Counted from the first letter of the stretch, positions 7,993 through 17,652 are shown. The stretch: DNA of 40,459 nt from Sulfurimonas sp. (GCA_011391635.1 JAABQD010000027.1:1-40459), one strand, 5' to 3'. A program made the numbers and translations. Notes: generated from the letters alone by a model not told the origin.

Positions 7993-8009
7993 TTGGAACT
8001 AAAATTGCT
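7993..8009 (+). promoter_or_regulatory. Sigma-54 (RpoN) -24/-12 promoter for flgB-flgC-fliE
   Basis: TTGGAACTAAAATTGCT fits the -24/-12 pattern: GG at 7995-7996 and GC at 8007-8008 are exactly 10 bases apart, and the -12 element is a full TTGCT. It lies 30 bases upstream of the flgB ATG. RpoN control of flagellar rod and hook genes with the FlgSR system is established in Campylobacter and Helicobacter. Confidence 0.72.
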
Positions 8010-8038
8010 TTTATCACTTAACTTTTAAAGGAGTTCAG

Positions 8039-8470
8039 ATGAGTATTCAAACATATGCTACGAGTCATTTAGTCGCTCAAGCACTTGATTATCGCTCTAT
8101 GCGTCAAGATATGATTTCATCAAACATTGCCAATGCTGATACTCCTTTTTATAGACCAAGAGATATAAGCTTTGGAGAGACTTTAGCAGTAAAACAAGCT
8201 GAACTCTATAAAGATACAAGTACAACATTAGATTTGGCACAAACAAATAGTTTCCACATGCCACTCTATAACGAAAGAGATATCTCCAAAGCAACAACAT
8301 TTTTCAGAGATGGACATATGGCTAGAAATGATGGCAATAGCGTAGACTTGGATGTTGAGACAACAGAAATGAGTAAAAACTCCATTATGTTTAACGCCCT
8401 TGTCAATGCAGATAAAAAAATTTCTATGATTTATAAAAATGTTGTAGACTCATCGTCTAAAGTCTCGTAA
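8039..8470 (+). CDS. flgB: Flagellar proximal rod protein FlgB
   Basis: A 143-residue rod protein of the flagellar basal body. The N-terminus carries the rod/hook family motif SSNIANADTPFYRPRDISF (residues about 24-42), and the C-terminal heptad-like helix ends in KISMIYKNVVDSSSKVS. FlgB joins the MS ring/FliE to the rest of the rod in the periplasm and is exported by the flagellar type III apparatus. It is first in flgB-flgC-fliE-pbpB, the same order as Campylobacter jejuni. A strong AAAGGAG ribosome binding site precedes the ATG, and a sigma-54 promoter lies upstream. One repeated motif copy at 8252-8262 encodes part of FHMPL. Confidence 0.95.
   Translation: MSIQTYATSHLVAQALDYRSMRQDMISSNIANADTPFYRPRDISFGETLAVKQAELYKDTSTTLDLAQTNSFHMPLYNERDISKATTFFRDGHMARNDGNSVDLDVETTEMSKNSIMFNALVNADKKISMIYKNVVDSSSKVS
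8252..8262 (-). repeat. GGCATGTGGAA motif
   Basis: Exact copy in flgB; the gene strand encodes FHMP. Confidence 0.9.
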
Positions 8471-8480
8471 AGGATAACAA

Positions 8481-8975
8481 ATGAGTAACTTTTTAAGTAG
8501 TTTTGACATTAGTGGTTACGGCTTATCAGCACAAAGGGTGCGTGTAAATACAATCTCTTCAAACATAGCTAACGCACAAACAACACGAACAGACGAGGGT
8601 GGACCTTATAGAAGACAAGAGGTGGTTTTTAAAGCGATTGATTTTAATCAACACTTAAACGAAGCTCTCAACAATACAACAAATAGTGCAAAATATGAAG
8701 ACCCTCTCAATGAAGGCGATTTTGGCAAAACTGTAAATCCTGCTATAATGAGTGTAGTAATTGATAAAATATCAAGAGATGACAAAGAAGCGAAAATGAA
8801 ATTTGAGCCAAATCATCCAGATGCAGATGCAAATGGGTATGTTGCCTATCCAAATATTAATCCTGTAATAGAAATGGCCGATTTAGTCGAAGCAACTCGC
8901 TCATATCAAGCAAATGTTGCCGCTTTTGAGAGTGCAAAAAACATGGCAAGTAGTGCTATTTCACTCTTGCAATAA
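8481..8975 (+). CDS. flgC: Flagellar proximal rod protein FlgC
   Basis: A 164-residue rod protein. The N-terminal motif ISSNIANAQTTRTDEGGPYR and the C-terminal NPVIEMADLVEATRSYQANV are typical of FlgC. Together with FlgB, FlgF and FliE it builds the proximal rod that transmits torque from the MS ring through the periplasm. It starts 10 bases after flgB with its own AAAGGAT site, and fliE follows after 19 bases, so all are cotranscribed. Length is slightly above the E. coli protein (134), from an insertion before the C-terminal helix as in other Campylobacterota. Confidence 0.95.
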   Translation: MSNFLSSFDISGYGLSAQRVRVNTISSNIANAQTTRTDEGGPYRRQEVVFKAIDFNQHLNEALNNTTNSAKYEDPLNEGDFGKTVNPAIMSVVIDKISRDDKEAKMKFEPNHPDADANGYVAYPNINPVIEMADLVEATRSYQANVAAFESAKNMASSAISLLQ

Positions 8976-8994
8976 CCAAAAAAGGAGATGAGCT

Positions 8995-9297
8995 ATGAAT
9001 AATATTAGCGGTATATCAGGCACATCAACTGCCGAACTTTTAAAACAAAAAGATAGAATTGAAGAGAGTAGCGGTGGCGTCGATTTTGCACAACACCTCA
9101 AAACAGCACTCGGTGAAGAGAATGCTCGTCAAATAACGGCAGAGCAGGCAGTCGGGGATATGGCAAGTGGACAGGTAAAAGACCTCCATCAAGCAGCTTT
9201 AGCAATTAGTAAAGCTGAGACAAGTATGAAACTGATGCTCGAGATAAGAAACAAAGCACTCAGTGCTTACAAAGAGATAGGTAGAACACAACTATAA
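8995..9297 (+). CDS. fliE: Flagellar hook-basal body protein FliE
   Basis: A 100-residue protein that couples the MS ring to the rod. Its C-terminal half holds the family signature: VDFAQHLKTAL, DLHQAALAISKAETSMKLML and EIRNKALSAYKEIGRTQL. The first 25 residues are less conserved, as usual. It follows flgC by 19 bases with an AAAGGAG site. In this phylum FliE shares an operon with flgB and flgC rather than with fliF, as seen here. Next comes pbpB, 26 bases on. Confidence 0.94.
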   Translation: MNNISGISGTSTAELLKQKDRIEESSGGVDFAQHLKTALGEENARQITAEQAVGDMASGQVKDLHQAALAISKAETSMKLMLEIRNKALSAYKEIGRTQL

Positions 9298-9323
9298 ATT
9301 TATTAGAAAGTATAAACAACTAA

Positions 9324-11150
9324 ATGTTGAACGAAAATAAAAGCAAAAAGATACTTTTGCTTTATGCACTTATCGGGCTTGGGTTTTTCATCTTTTTGAG
9401 CGTAATGCTCGTTACAGTGCTAAAATCACGCAACCTCCCCTCTCTTTATACAGATGATACCTCCAAGGCAGCACGAGGAAGCATCGTGAGTGCAGATGGT
9501 TTTCATATTGCAATCACAAAAAAGCTTTATAAGATAGTTGTCAACAATAACTATATTGACCCAGAAAAAGAGGAGCTGTTTATTCAGCTTTTTAGTATCT
9601 ACTCTGGCATGGATGCTAAAGAGGTCAAAGAGAGACTCAAAGAGAAAAAAGGTGTTGTAGTTTTAAGTTATTCTATGCCAGAAAAAGAGGCTCAATATCT
9701 CAAAAATCTCGCCAAAGAGCTTCGAAAATATAAAGTTTTCGTAGAAAAAAAGGATCGCCGTACTGGTATAAAAATGGTGCAAGGCCTGAGTGTTATTGAG
9801 AGTGGAGAGAGCCGTGAATATCCTTATGGAAAGCTCTTAACACCTATTATTGGCTACACTCACAAACAAGAGGACAATGGTTATACGCGTATCACTGGTG
9901 TCAAAGGTCTAGAAAAAAGATTTGATGAAGAGCTCTCAGCACGACAAGATGGTTCAAGTATAGGTCCAAGAGATGTAAATAGCTATATCATCCTCAATCG
10001 TGATAGTTTTACAAAACCAAATATTGATGGCTTGGATATAAAACTCACTATTCCTGTTGCGTTTCAAATCAAAATAGAAAACATGTGTGACCAGATGAGA
10101 AAAGAGTTGGGTGCGGAACAGGTTATGATAACTGTGATGAACTCACAGAATGGAAAAGTTTTAACCCTTGCAACTTCCAATAGATTTTTTCCAAAAGATA
10201 TCAAAAAGAGTGATTACGCTTACCTAAATAGTGGGATTATTGAGTATAGTTTTGAACCAGGAAGCGTTATAAAAGTTATCACAATGGCTTTACTTCTTGA
10301 TAAAAATTTAGTCAATCCTTATGATATGGTCAATGGATACCATGGAAAATACACTATTGGCAAAAAAACTATCACAGATGAACATCCATTTGATAGGCTC
10401 TCAGCCGAAGATGTTATTGTACACTCTTCAAATATTGGGATAGCACAACTTGCACAAAAACTCTCAGGTGTGGAGTTTTATGAAGGTTTATATAAATTCG
10501 GTTTCTCCCAAAAATCTACAAATGACTTTATTTATGAAAAAACAGGCTCTCTTCCAAACAGCAATAAACTAGACAATGAAATCTATAAAGCAACCTGTTC
10601 CTATGGATATGGTATGGCGGCAAATCTTATGCAACTTGTTCGTGCTTACAGTGCTTTTAACAATAATGGCAAAATTATTTATCCTCAAATTGCAGGAAGC
10701 TATGTGGACTCTTTTAATCGTGAATCCGTTATTCGTAATGATGAACAAGTTCAAGTTATAAAAAGTGCAACAGCTGCAAAAATGCAAAAAATTCTCATCA
10801 AAACAGTCAATGAGGGAACAGGTGTCAAAGCAAGAACAGAGGGTTTAGTTATAGGTGGCAAAACGGGTACAGCCCATATTGCAGAAGATGGTTCCTATGT
10901 AAATAAGTACAATACCGCTTTCATTGGGTTCGCGAATGATGAAACGAAAAAATATACAATCGGTGTCATTACTGTACAGCCTACATCAAGCCAATTTGCG
11001 GCTCAAACATCCGTTCCAGTATTTAAAAAAGCGATTGATATAATGATAGAAGATGGTTATCTCACACCTACAAAATCAGATACAAATGCAACAAAAGAGA
11101 GTGTTGCACTCTCAGCAGATGTCCTCGAAGAGCTAGAAAAAAAACACTAA
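9324..11150 (+). CDS. pbpB: Class B penicillin-binding protein (FtsI/PBP3-like transpeptidase)
   Basis: A 608-residue membrane-anchored D,D-transpeptidase. One membrane helix lies at residues about 10-33, followed by the PBP dimer domain (ARGSIVSADG, GVKGLEKRFD) and the transpeptidase domain. Active-site motifs are complete: SVIK with nucleophile S314, SSN at 368-370 and KTG at 513-515. It crosslinks septal peptidoglycan in the periplasm. Campylobacter jejuni has the same flgB-flgC-fliE-pbpB order, which supports this identity rather than the elongation PBP2 (mrdA). Its last four bases overlap the convergent panC gene. Confidence 0.88.
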   Translation: MLNENKSKKILLLYALIGLGFFIFLSVMLVTVLKSRNLPSLYTDDTSKAARGSIVSADGFHIAITKKLYKIVVNNNYIDPEKEELFIQLFSIYSGMDAKEVKERLKEKKGVVVLSYSMPEKEAQYLKNLAKELRKYKVFVEKKDRRTGIKMVQGLSVIESGESREYPYGKLLTPIIGYTHKQEDNGYTRITGVKGLEKRFDEELSARQDGSSIGPRDVNSYIILNRDSFTKPNIDGLDIKLTIPVAFQIKIENMCDQMRKELGAEQVMITVMNSQNGKVLTLATSNRFFPKDIKKSDYAYLNSGIIEYSFEPGSVIKVITMALLLDKNLVNPYDMVNGYHGKYTIGKKTITDEHPFDRLSAEDVIVHSSNIGIAQLAQKLSGVEFYEGLYKFGFSQKSTNDFIYEKTGSLPNSNKLDNEIYKATCSYGYGMAANLMQLVRAYSAFNNNGKIIYPQIAGSYVDSFNRESVIRNDEQVQVIKSATAAKMQKILIKTVNEGTGVKARTEGLVIGGKTGTAHIAEDGSYVNKYNTAFIGFANDETKKYTIGVITVQPTSSQFAAQTSVPVFKKAIDIMIEDGYLTPTKSDTNATKESVALSADVLEELEKKH

Positions 11151-11968
11151 AGCCAGATATTATCAAGTAATCTTGTACTGCCTACTTTTGCTTCAACTAA
11201 AATAATTGTATTTCCAAGTTCCACATGCCAAAGTTTTTCAAAATCACGGCTCAGTATCTCTACATAAGAGATTTCAAGTGGTTCAAGCATCTCTCTCATA
11301 CCTTTTATAATCTCTTTAGTATCTAAAATATTTTTACTTACCATTTTTCCAGCCAAGTAGAGTGAAGCGGAGATTTTGAGTGCCTCTTTTCTTTGCTCAT
11401 GCGTGAGATACACATTGCGACTGCTTAGAGCAAGACCATCGCTCTCGCGAACCGTATCTACCGCGACAATATTGACACGCATAAAAAATTGTTTTGCCAT
11501 CAACGAGATGAGATTGAGCTGTTGTGCATCTTTTTTTCCAAAATAAGCATTCGTTGGAGTGACAATATTTAAAAGTTTCATAACCACTGTTAAAACCCCA
11601 TTAAAATGCGAAGGACGCGTTGCACCTTCAAGGATATATCCTCGTACTTTTGGGGCTAAGACACTCGCTTCATCATCAGTATATATCTCTTTGGCATGTG
11701 GAAAGAAAAGAACATCAACTTGAGCTAATTCACATATTTTTTTATCCGCTTCATCTTTTCGTGGATATTTATCTAAATCTTCCCCTTTTAAAAATTGCGT
11801 AGGATTCACAAAAATAGAAACGATAACAATCTCATTCTCTTTTTTTGCTCTTTTGATAAGAGAAATATGACCTTCATGCAAAGCACCCATTGTCGGAACA
11901 AAGCCAATAGTTTTATTGCTATTTTTTGTAAACTCTTGAAGCTCTAGTGCCTCAGTGATAATCTTCAT
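11147..11968 (-). CDS. panC: Pantothenate synthetase PanC
   Basis: A 273-residue cytosolic ligase joining pantoate and beta-alanine with ATP to form pantothenate, the vitamin precursor of coenzyme A. The HIGH-type nucleotide-binding motif is HEGH (31-34) within PTMGALHEGHISLIKRAK. Other conserved parts are SIFVNPTQF, YFGKKDAQQ and SSRNVYL. It stands alone, convergent with pbpB and divergent from prfB, so it probably has its own promoter. Two copies of the repeated motif fall inside it (11219-11229 and 11693-11703), encoding WHVE and FPHA. Confidence 0.95.
   Translation of the reverse strand: MKIITEALELQEFTKNSNKTIGFVPTMGALHEGHISLIKRAKKENEIVIVSIFVNPTQFLKGEDLDKYPRKDEADKKICELAQVDVLFFPHAKEIYTDDEASVLAPKVRGYILEGATRPSHFNGVLTVVMKLLNIVTPTNAYFGKKDAQQLNLISLMAKQFFMRVNIVAVDTVRESDGLALSSRNVYLTHEQRKEALKISASLYLAGKMVSKNILDTKEIIKGMREMLEPLEISYVEILSRDFEKLWHVELGNTIILVEAKVGSTRLLDNIWL
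11219..11229 (-). repeat. GGCATGTGGAA motif
   Basis: Exact copy near the 3' end of panC; encodes WHVE. Confidence 0.9.
11693..11703 (+). repeat. GGCATGTGGAA motif
   Basis: Exact copy in panC; the gene strand encodes FPHA. Confidence 0.9.
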
Positions 11969-11985
11969 TTTAAGCCTCTATTTAA

Positions 11986-11991
11986 TATAAT
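11986..11991 (+). promoter_or_regulatory. -10 box for prfB
   Basis: A perfect TATAAT 27 bases upstream of the prfB ATG in the 50-base gap between divergent panC and prfB. No clear -35 is present, as is usual in this phylum. Confidence 0.45.
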
Positions 11992-11995
11992 CGCA

Positions 11996-12001
11996 ATTAT
12001 A
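11996..12001 (-). promoter_or_regulatory. -10 box for panC
   Basis: On the minus strand the sequence reads TTGTATAATTG, a perfect TATAAT 27 bases upstream of the panC start. It lies back to back with the prfB -10 on the other strand, only four bases away, so the two promoters probably compete for polymerase. Confidence 0.45.
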
Positions 12002-12018
12002 CAATATTGGAATAATTT

Positions 12019-13131
12019 ATGGATAACTACGAATACACTGAACTTTTAAAAAGTACCACTCTCAAAATGAAAAATATCACAAGTGTTGTTGAACCTGAAA
12101 AACTTCAAAAACGACTTGAAGATATTGCAGCTATGGAGAACGACCAATCTTTTTGGAATGATGCGGTAAATGCTGCTGCGATACAAAAAGAAAAAACACA
12201 AATTCAAAGAAAGTTGAAAAAGTATTTTGAAGCAAAAAATGCTATAGATGATGCTGTAGAACTCTATGAAATGGCAACCGAAGAGGGAGATGAAGAGTCT
12301 ATTCAAGCCCTTTATGATGATGCAACAAAACTAGAAGAGTTTATACGAAATATGGAGATAGAAACTCTCCTCAGCGGTGAGAGTGATGCAAACAATGCAA
12401 TTCTCTCCATTCATCCTGGTGCTGGTGGAACAGAGAGCCAAGATTGGGCATCCATGCTTCTGAGAATGTATAAACGATTTGCGGAGAGACGCGGATTTAG
12501 TGTCGAAGTGCTTGATTATCAATCAGGCGAAGAAGCTGGAATCAAAGATGTTTCACTTCTCATCAAAGGCGAAAATGCCTATGGATATCTCAAAGTTGAA
12601 AATGGAATTCACCGACTTGTACGAATCTCTCCTTTTGACTCAAATGCAAAAAGACACACCTCTTTTAGCTCTGTCATGGTTTCTCCTGAGGTAGATGATG
12701 ACATCAACATTGTTGTTGAAGACAAAGATATCAGAGTGGATACTTATAGATCAAGTGGTGCGGGTGGACAACATGTCAACAAAACAGAGTCTGCAATACG
12801 CATCACACATATAAAAACTGGCGTAGTCGTGCAGTGCCAAAATGATAGAAGTCAACATAAAAATAGAGCAACAGCTATGAAAATGCTTAAATCTCGTCTG
12901 TATGAACTCGAACTGGAGAGCCAAAAAGCAGAAAAGGATGGAGTTACAAAAAGTGAAATAGGCTGGGGACATCAAATCCGTTCCTATGTTATGCAACCCT
13001 ATCAACAAATCAAAGATACACGAAGCAATATGGCATACTCCAATATCTCTGCCATTCTTGATGGTGATATAGACACAATGATTGAAGATGTTCTTATCTC
13101 AGAGAATAGACAAAGCAATCAGAATGAGTAA
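12019..13131 (+). CDS. prfB: Peptide chain release factor 2
   Basis: A 370-residue class I release factor. The codon-recognition tripeptide is SPF (204-206), which defines RF2 (UGA/UAA), and the catalytic GGQ is at 249-251 within [16 protein letters not shown]. It hydrolyses peptidyl-tRNA in the ribosomal P site. The frame runs straight from the ATG: there is no in-frame UGA after about 25 codons and so no programmed +1 frameshift as in E. coli prfB. The ATG has only a weak upstream ribosome binding site. bpt follows 22 bases later. Confidence 0.96.
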   Translation: MDNYEYTELLKSTTLKMKNITSVVEPEKLQKRLEDIAAMENDQSFWNDAVNAAAIQKEKTQIQRKLKKYFEAKNAIDDAVELYEMATEEGDEESIQALYDDATKLEEFIRNMEIETLLSGESDANNAILSIHPGAGGTESQDWASMLLRMYKRFAERRGFSVEVLDYQSGEEAGIKDVSLLIKGENAYGYLKVENGIHRLVRISPFDSNAKRHTSFSSVMVSPEVDDDINIVVEDKDIRVDTYRSSGAGGQHVNKTESAIRITHIKTGVVVQCQNDRSQHKNRATAMKMLKSRLYELELESQKAEKDGVTKSEIGWGHQIRSYVMQPYQQIKDTRSNMAYSNISAILDGDIDTMIEDVLISENRQSNQNE

Positions 13132-13153
13132 AGACTAAAAGACGCTTCCTACG

Positions 13154-13867
13154 ATGAATTTACTCAAAGAATTTGCTCTCAATGATACATGCTCCTATTT
13201 AGAGAATAAAGAGCAAACTATGCATTACAAAATCATAGATGATTGTGAAGCGACTTATTGCAGTGCATTAGTAGAGAGAGGATTTAGAAGATTTGGAAAA
13301 ATGTATTTTCGACCCATCTGTTCTCATTGTCATGAGTGCCAAAGCATAAAAATAGATGTAGAAAATTTTGTTTTTTCCAAATCACACAAACGCGTCCTAA
13401 AAAAAGCACAGAATATAAAAAGTTATATTCAAACTCCTACTCTCACAAAAGCACATCTCAGCTTATTTGAAAAGTACCACCTTTATATGAGCGGTAAGAA
13501 AGGGTGGAACTACCAAGAAACAACTCCTGAGCACTACTATAACTCTTTTGTAAGCGGGCATGAAAACTATGGCTATGAAGTTTTATATTATGATGATGAA
13601 AGACTTATAGGTGTTGATTTAATCGATATACTTCCAGATGGTATCTCTTCCGTCTATTTTTACTATGATCCAGAGTATATGCACTATTCACTAGGTAAAT
13701 TATCACTTTTACTCCAAATCAGATATGCAAAAAAATATCATAAAAAATGGATTTATTTAGGTTACTATGTAAAAGAATCTCCTAGTCTCTCCTACAAGTC
13801 TGATTATAAACCTTTTGTAACACTTCATGGAAGACCCAATGAATATGAAAGTTACCATTGGTACTAA
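13154..13867 (+). CDS. bpt: Aspartate/glutamate leucyltransferase (Bpt)
   Basis: A 237-residue aminoacyl-tRNA protein transferase of the Ate1/Bpt family. It moves leucine from Leu-tRNA to proteins with N-terminal Asp or Glu, marking them for ClpAP (N-degron pathway). Visible signatures are the N-terminal CSYLENKEQTM, the Cys-rich PICSHCHECQSIKI and the C-terminal GNAT-like part GISSVYFYYDPEY with LGYYVKESPSLSYKSDYKP. It lies 22 bases after prfB. The 5' half decides Bpt versus Ate specificity; the bacterial context favours leucyltransferase. Confidence 0.9.
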   Translation: MNLLKEFALNDTCSYLENKEQTMHYKIIDDCEATYCSALVERGFRRFGKMYFRPICSHCHECQSIKIDVENFVFSKSHKRVLKKAQNIKSYIQTPTLTKAHLSLFEKYHLYMSGKKGWNYQETTPEHYYNSFVSGHENYGYEVLYYDDERLIGVDLIDILPDGISSVYFYYDPEYMHYSLGKLSLLLQIRYAKKYHKKWIYLGYYVKESPSLSYKSDYKPFVTLHGRPNEYESYHWY

Positions 13868-13889
13868 AATATTCCTCTCATACATTTAT

Positions 13890-13900
13890 TTCCACATGCT
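13890..13900 (-). repeat. Near-match to the motif after bpt
   Basis: TTCCACATGCT matches 10 of 11 bases on the minus strand; it lies between bpt and the small membrane protein gene. Confidence 0.6.
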
Positions 13901-13922
13901 ACTTTCAATTCACAAGAGGAAC

Positions 13923-14174
13923 ATGCTAAAATCAGAAATGATGAAAAAGATTAGAAATGAATTGGCATATTTTTTGGTTATATTAGTTGTGTTGGCTCTT
14001 TTGCAACACCCAGATTTACTTCACTCACCACTCACTAGAGCTCATTTGATGCTAGAAAAAGAGAACTACTTTCACCCTCTTTTATGGTCATCATTGATTT
14101 ATGGTGTGATTGCTATTGTGCGATTGATAATAAAAGGCATAAGATACTTAAAAAAGAGGATTACGAACTCATAA
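13923..14174 (+). CDS. Small two-helix membrane protein, unknown function
   Basis: An 83-residue protein with two predicted membrane helices (FLVILVVLALLQ and LIYGVIAIVRLII), joined by a polar loop rich in His and Leu, and a basic C-terminal tail. I do not recognise a family. The ATG at 13923 is preferred because GAGG lies just upstream at 13915-13918. An upstream ATG in frame at 13827 would overlap bpt by 41 bases and add a stretch with no clear ribosome binding site. It is probably the last gene of the prfB-bpt operon. Confidence 0.6.
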   Translation: MLKSEMMKKIRNELAYFLVILVVLALLQHPDLLHSPLTRAHLMLEKENYFHPLLWSSLIYGVIAIVRLIIKGIRYLKKRITNS

Positions 14175-14208
14175 GAGTGGAGTCAAAGAAGATTAAAATT
14201 TAAAGGAG

Positions 14209-14234
14209 TAGATACTTCCCAGCGGAAGTATCTA
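14209..14234 (-). terminator. Terminator hairpin after fusA
   Basis: An 11-bp perfect stem, TAGATACTTCC (14209-14219) and GGAAGTATCTA (14224-14234), with a 4-base loop. It lies 11 bases downstream of the fusA stop on the minus strand and is followed by a T-rich stretch. It also faces the end of the plus-strand small membrane protein gene, so it may serve both directions. Confidence 0.75.
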
Positions 14235-14244
14235 AGAGGCTTTA

Positions 14245-16335
14245 TTAGCCATTGCGTTTTTTGATAATTTCTTCAGATACATTTCTTGGAACTTCTTCAT
14301 AGTGATCAAATTCCATCGCGTATGTTGCACGACCTTGAGTTGCAGAACGAAGATCTGTTGAATAACCAAACATCTCAGCAAGTGGAACAAATGCGTCAAC
14401 AATTTTGTTGCCTGAACGCTCACTCATGTTACTAATTTGTCCACGACGACGATTAAGGTCACCGATAACATCTCCCATATAATCTTCAGGAACTTCAACT
14501 TCAACTTTCATCATTGGTTCTAAGATAGCTGGTTTAGCTTTTCTACAACCCTCTTTGAATCCCATTGAAGCAGCAAGTTTAAATGCCATCTCATTTGAAT
14601 CCACATCATGGTATGAACCGTCATAAAGTGTAACATCGATATCTTCCATTGGATAACCAGCAAGAACACCGTTAGCCATTGACTCTTTACACCCTTTTTC
14701 AACTGCAGGAATATACTCTTTTGGAACAGTTCCACCTTTAATTTCGTTATGAAATACAAATCCCGTACCAGCATCACCTGGCTTGATTGTAAGATAAACA
14801 TGTCCAAACGCACCACGACCACCAGACTGTTTTGCGTATTTGTACTCTTGGTTTACTTGATCTCTAATAGTTTCACGGTAAGAAACTTGTGGAGCACCAA
14901 CTTCAGCTTCTACTTTGAACTCTCTTTTCATACGATCAACAAGAATTTCTAGGTGCAACTCACCCATTCCTGAAATAATTGTTTGTCCAGTTTCTTCATC
15001 AGTATTTACTCTAAAAGATGGATCTTCTGCAGCTAGTTTACCTAAAGCAATACCCATTTTTTCTTGGTCTGCTTTCGTTTTTGGCTCAACTGCAACAGAA
15101 ATAACTGGTTCTGGGAATACCATACGCTCTAACACAACCGTATCATCTGGATCACAAAGTGTATCTCCAGTTGTAGTATATTTAAGACCAACAACTGCAC
15201 CGATTTCACCAGCATAAATTTCTTTAATCTCTTCACGCTTAATCGCATGCATTTTTACAATACGACCAATTCTTTCTCTTTTGTTTTTAGTCGAATTATG
15301 AACAAATGAACCTGCTTCTAAAGAACCACGATACACACGAATAAAAGTCAGTGTTCCAACGAATGGATCTGTCATAATTTTAAATGCTAAAGATGCAAAT
15401 TTACCATCATCTGTTGATGGAACGATAACTTCAATTTCTTCATCATCCATCATCGTTCCCTTAATAGGAGCACATTCTGTAGGAGCTGGAAGATAGGCAA
15501 CAACTGCATCAAGAAGAGTTTGAACACCTTTATTTTTAAATGCTGTACCTGCAGTCATTGGAACAATATGCATACCAAGAGTCGCAGCTTTTATACCAGC
15601 AATTATCTCATCTTCAGTTAACGCTTCACCTTCTAAATACTTTTCAGCAAGTTCTTCATTGCCATCTACTTCAGAAATAGATTCAATCATCTTTTCACGG
15701 TATGCTTCAGATTTTTCAAGCATATCAGCAGGGATTTCTTCAATATGGTAGTTAGAACCCATTTCAGCATCAATATCCCAAACAATCGCTTTCATTTTTA
15801 CAAGGTCAACAATACCTTTAAAAGTATCTTCAGCACCGATTGGTAATTGAATTGGAACCGGATTTCCCTTTAAACGCGTACGAATTTGCTCTTCAACTTG
15901 GTAAAAATCTGCACCTGTTCTGTCCATTTTGTTAACAAAAACTATAGATGGCACACCATAACGATTTCTTTGTCTCCAAACTGTTTCAGATTGAGGCTGA
16001 ACACCACCAACTGCACAAAATACAGAAACTGCACCATCAAGAACACGCATAGAACGCTCAACTTCAATAGTAAAGTCAACGTGACCCGGAGTGTCGATAA
16101 TATTAATCTGTTTACCAGCCCACTCACAAGTTGTTGCAGCAGAAGTAATCGTAATACCTCTTTCTTGCTCTTGTTCCATCCAGTCCATAGTAGCAGCACC
16201 ATCATGAACCTCACCAATTTTATGCTCAACACCTGTATAGAATAAAATTCTTTCAGTTGTTGTAGTTTTACCCGCATCAATATGCGCAGCAATACCAATA
16301 TTTCTTACATCTTCTAGTTTATGCGATCTTGCCAT
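14245..16335 (-). CDS. fusA: Elongation factor G
   Basis: A 696-residue translational GTPase that drives tRNA-mRNA translocation. The GTPase motifs are [19 protein letters not shown] (G1), [11 protein letters not shown] (G2), DTPGHVDF (G3) and NKMDRTGAD (G4). The C-terminal domains include [16 protein letters not shown] and [17 protein letters not shown]. It is the last gene of the rpsL-rpsG-fusA block, separated from rpsG by a 134-base gap that holds hairpins. Unlike in E. coli, tuf does not follow; the single tuf in this window lies upstream of the rif genes. The gene contains no copy of the repeated motif. Confidence 0.98.
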   Translation of the reverse strand: MARSHKLEDVRNIGIAAHIDAGKTTTTERILFYTGVEHKIGEVHDGAATMDWMEQEQERGITITSAATTCEWAGKQINIIDTPGHVDFTIEVERSMRVLDGAVSVFCAVGGVQPQSETVWRQRNRYGVPSIVFVNKMDRTGADFYQVEEQIRTRLKGNPVPIQLPIGAEDTFKGIVDLVKMKAIVWDIDAEMGSNYHIEEIPADMLEKSEAYREKMIESISEVDGNEELAEKYLEGEALTEDEIIAGIKAATLGMHIVPMTAGTAFKNKGVQTLLDAVVAYLPAPTECAPIKGTMMDDEEIEVIVPSTDDGKFASLAFKIMTDPFVGTLTFIRVYRGSLEAGSFVHNSTKNKRERIGRIVKMHAIKREEIKEIYAGEIGAVVGLKYTTTGDTLCDPDDTVVLERMVFPEPVISVAVEPKTKADQEKMGIALGKLAAEDPSFRVNTDEETGQTIISGMGELHLEILVDRMKREFKVEAEVGAPQVSYRETIRDQVNQEYKYAKQSGGRGAFGHVYLTIKPGDAGTGFVFHNEIKGGTVPKEYIPAVEKGCKESMANGVLAGYPMEDIDVTLYDGSYHDVDSNEMAFKLAASMGFKEGCRKAKPAILEPMMKVEVEVPEDYMGDVIGDLNRRRGQISNMSERSGNKIVDAFVPLAEMFGYSTDLRSATQGRATYAMEFDHYEEVPRNVSEEIIKKRNG

Positions 16336-16373
16336 TTTTATAATGCCTTCAGTGATTTATTTTGTAGAGTTAA

Positions 16374-16414
16374 CCTCTTTTGTAAATAGATACTTTACCA
16401 ATTCACAAAAGAGG
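16374..16414 (-). terminator. Inverted repeat in the rpsG-fusA gap
   Basis: Arms CCTCTTTTGT (16374-16383) and ACAAAAGAGG (16405-16414) match perfectly with a 21-base loop. It lies about 40 bases upstream of fusA. With the hairpin at 16423-16456 it could modulate readthrough or fusA translation. No clear terminal T run follows. Confidence 0.4.
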
Positions 16415-16422
16415 TCATGAAA

Positions 16423-16456
16423 GTGTACAATCTAACTAAATAGCTAGATTATACAC
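16423..16456 (-). terminator. Stem-loop just after rpsG
   Basis: Arms 16423-16434 (GTGTACAATCTA) and 16445-16456 (TAGATTATACAC) pair over 12 bases with one G-T-type mismatch and a 10-base loop. It starts 13 bases after the rpsG stop on the minus strand. It may be an attenuator or an RNA-stabilising end between rpsG and fusA. Confidence 0.45.
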
Positions 16457-16469
16457 AATGCTTTAAAGA

Positions 16470-16949
<480 letters not shown>

Positions 16950-17043
16950 TTACTTCAATTTTTTCAAATTTACTCAAAATATACCACTAAAGGTATATCC
17001 TGTGTTAGCTTGATTCTATGTGTTTTAATTTCTTAGAGAGAAA

Positions 17044-17424
17044 TTATTTTTTTACTTTTGCTTTTTTAGTTCCATATTTAGAACGAGCAACTTTACGATT
17101 AGCAACACCGGCAGTGTCTAATGCACCACGAACGATATGGTACTTAACCCCCGGTAAATCTTTGATACGACCACCACGAACAAGAACAATTGAGTGCTCT
17201 TGAAGATTGTGACCCTCACCACCGATATATGAAATAACTTCAAAACCTGAAGTTAAACGAACTTTAGCAACTTTTCTTAAAGCTGAGTTTGGTTTTTTTG
17301 GTGTAGTTGTGTAAACACGAGTACAAACACCACGACGTTGTGGACACGAAACAAGCGCAGGTGATTTTGATTTTTTAACCACAGCTTTACGCTCATGACG
17401 AATCAATTGATTGATTGTAGGCAT
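17044..17424 (-). CDS. rpsL: 30S ribosomal protein S12
   Basis: A 126-residue decoding-centre protein. The conserved [20 protein letters not shown] is complete. The streptomycin-related positions carry the wild-type lysines K43 and K88 ([10 protein letters not shown]), so the protein predicts sensitivity at this locus. It is first in rpsL-rpsG-fusA and has its own promoter upstream (TATAAT at 17478-17483), after the rpoC terminator hairpin. Confidence 0.98.
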   Translation of the reverse strand: MPTINQLIRHERKAVVKKSKSPALVSCPQRRGVCTRVYTTTPKKPNSALRKVAKVRLTSGFEVISYIGGEGHNLQEHSIVLVRGGRIKDLPGVKYHIVRGALDTAGVANRKVARSKYGTKKAKVKK

Positions 17425-17477
17425 ACAATTCCTTTCTTAAATTAGTTCCAGTAGAATTTAACTCTCATTTTCAGAGA

Positions 17478-17483
17478 ATTATA
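17478..17483 (-). promoter_or_regulatory. -10 box for rpsL-rpsG-fusA
   Basis: The minus strand reads TGTTTATAATTC with a perfect TATAAT, 54 bases before the rpsL ATG and preceded by a T-rich stretch, the usual promoter layout in Campylobacterota. The rpoC-rpsL gap (17425-17660) otherwise holds only the motif hairpin at 17623-17652. Confidence 0.5.
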
Positions 17484-17622
17484 AACACGAAATCTTACAG
17501 AAAAAGTATTTAAAGTTAGCTTATTTTAAGTGTGAATTAATATTTAGAAAGTAATATGTGAAATTATAGAAGAGTCTTCTATGTATGAGGTATATGCGAA
17601 TAGAAATATCAGTGTACAAAGT

Positions 17623-17652
17623 TTCCACATGCCAACTGTTTGGCATGTGGAA
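17623..17652. terminator. Inverted pair of the GGCATGTGGAA motif after rpoC
   Basis: Two exact motif copies face each other: TTCCACATGCC at 17623-17633 and GGCATGTGGAA at 17642-17652. With flanking bases they form a 13-bp perfect stem (17623-17635 with 17640-17652) and a CTGT loop. It begins eight bases past the rpoC stop, the position of a terminator, although the T tract after it is weak. Paired uptake sequences used as terminators are well known in Neisseria and Haemophilus. Confidence 0.75.

Noticed and set aside
12019..12120. Programmed frameshift expected near the start of prfB
   Set aside because: The reading frame is continuous from the ATG with no in-frame TGA near codon 25, so no frameshift is needed.
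15886..16298. Open frames of about 119 codons on both strands inside fusA
   Set aside because: They are shadows of the conserved EF-G GTPase domain and have Cys/Asn-rich or Leu/Val-rich composition without any domain signature.
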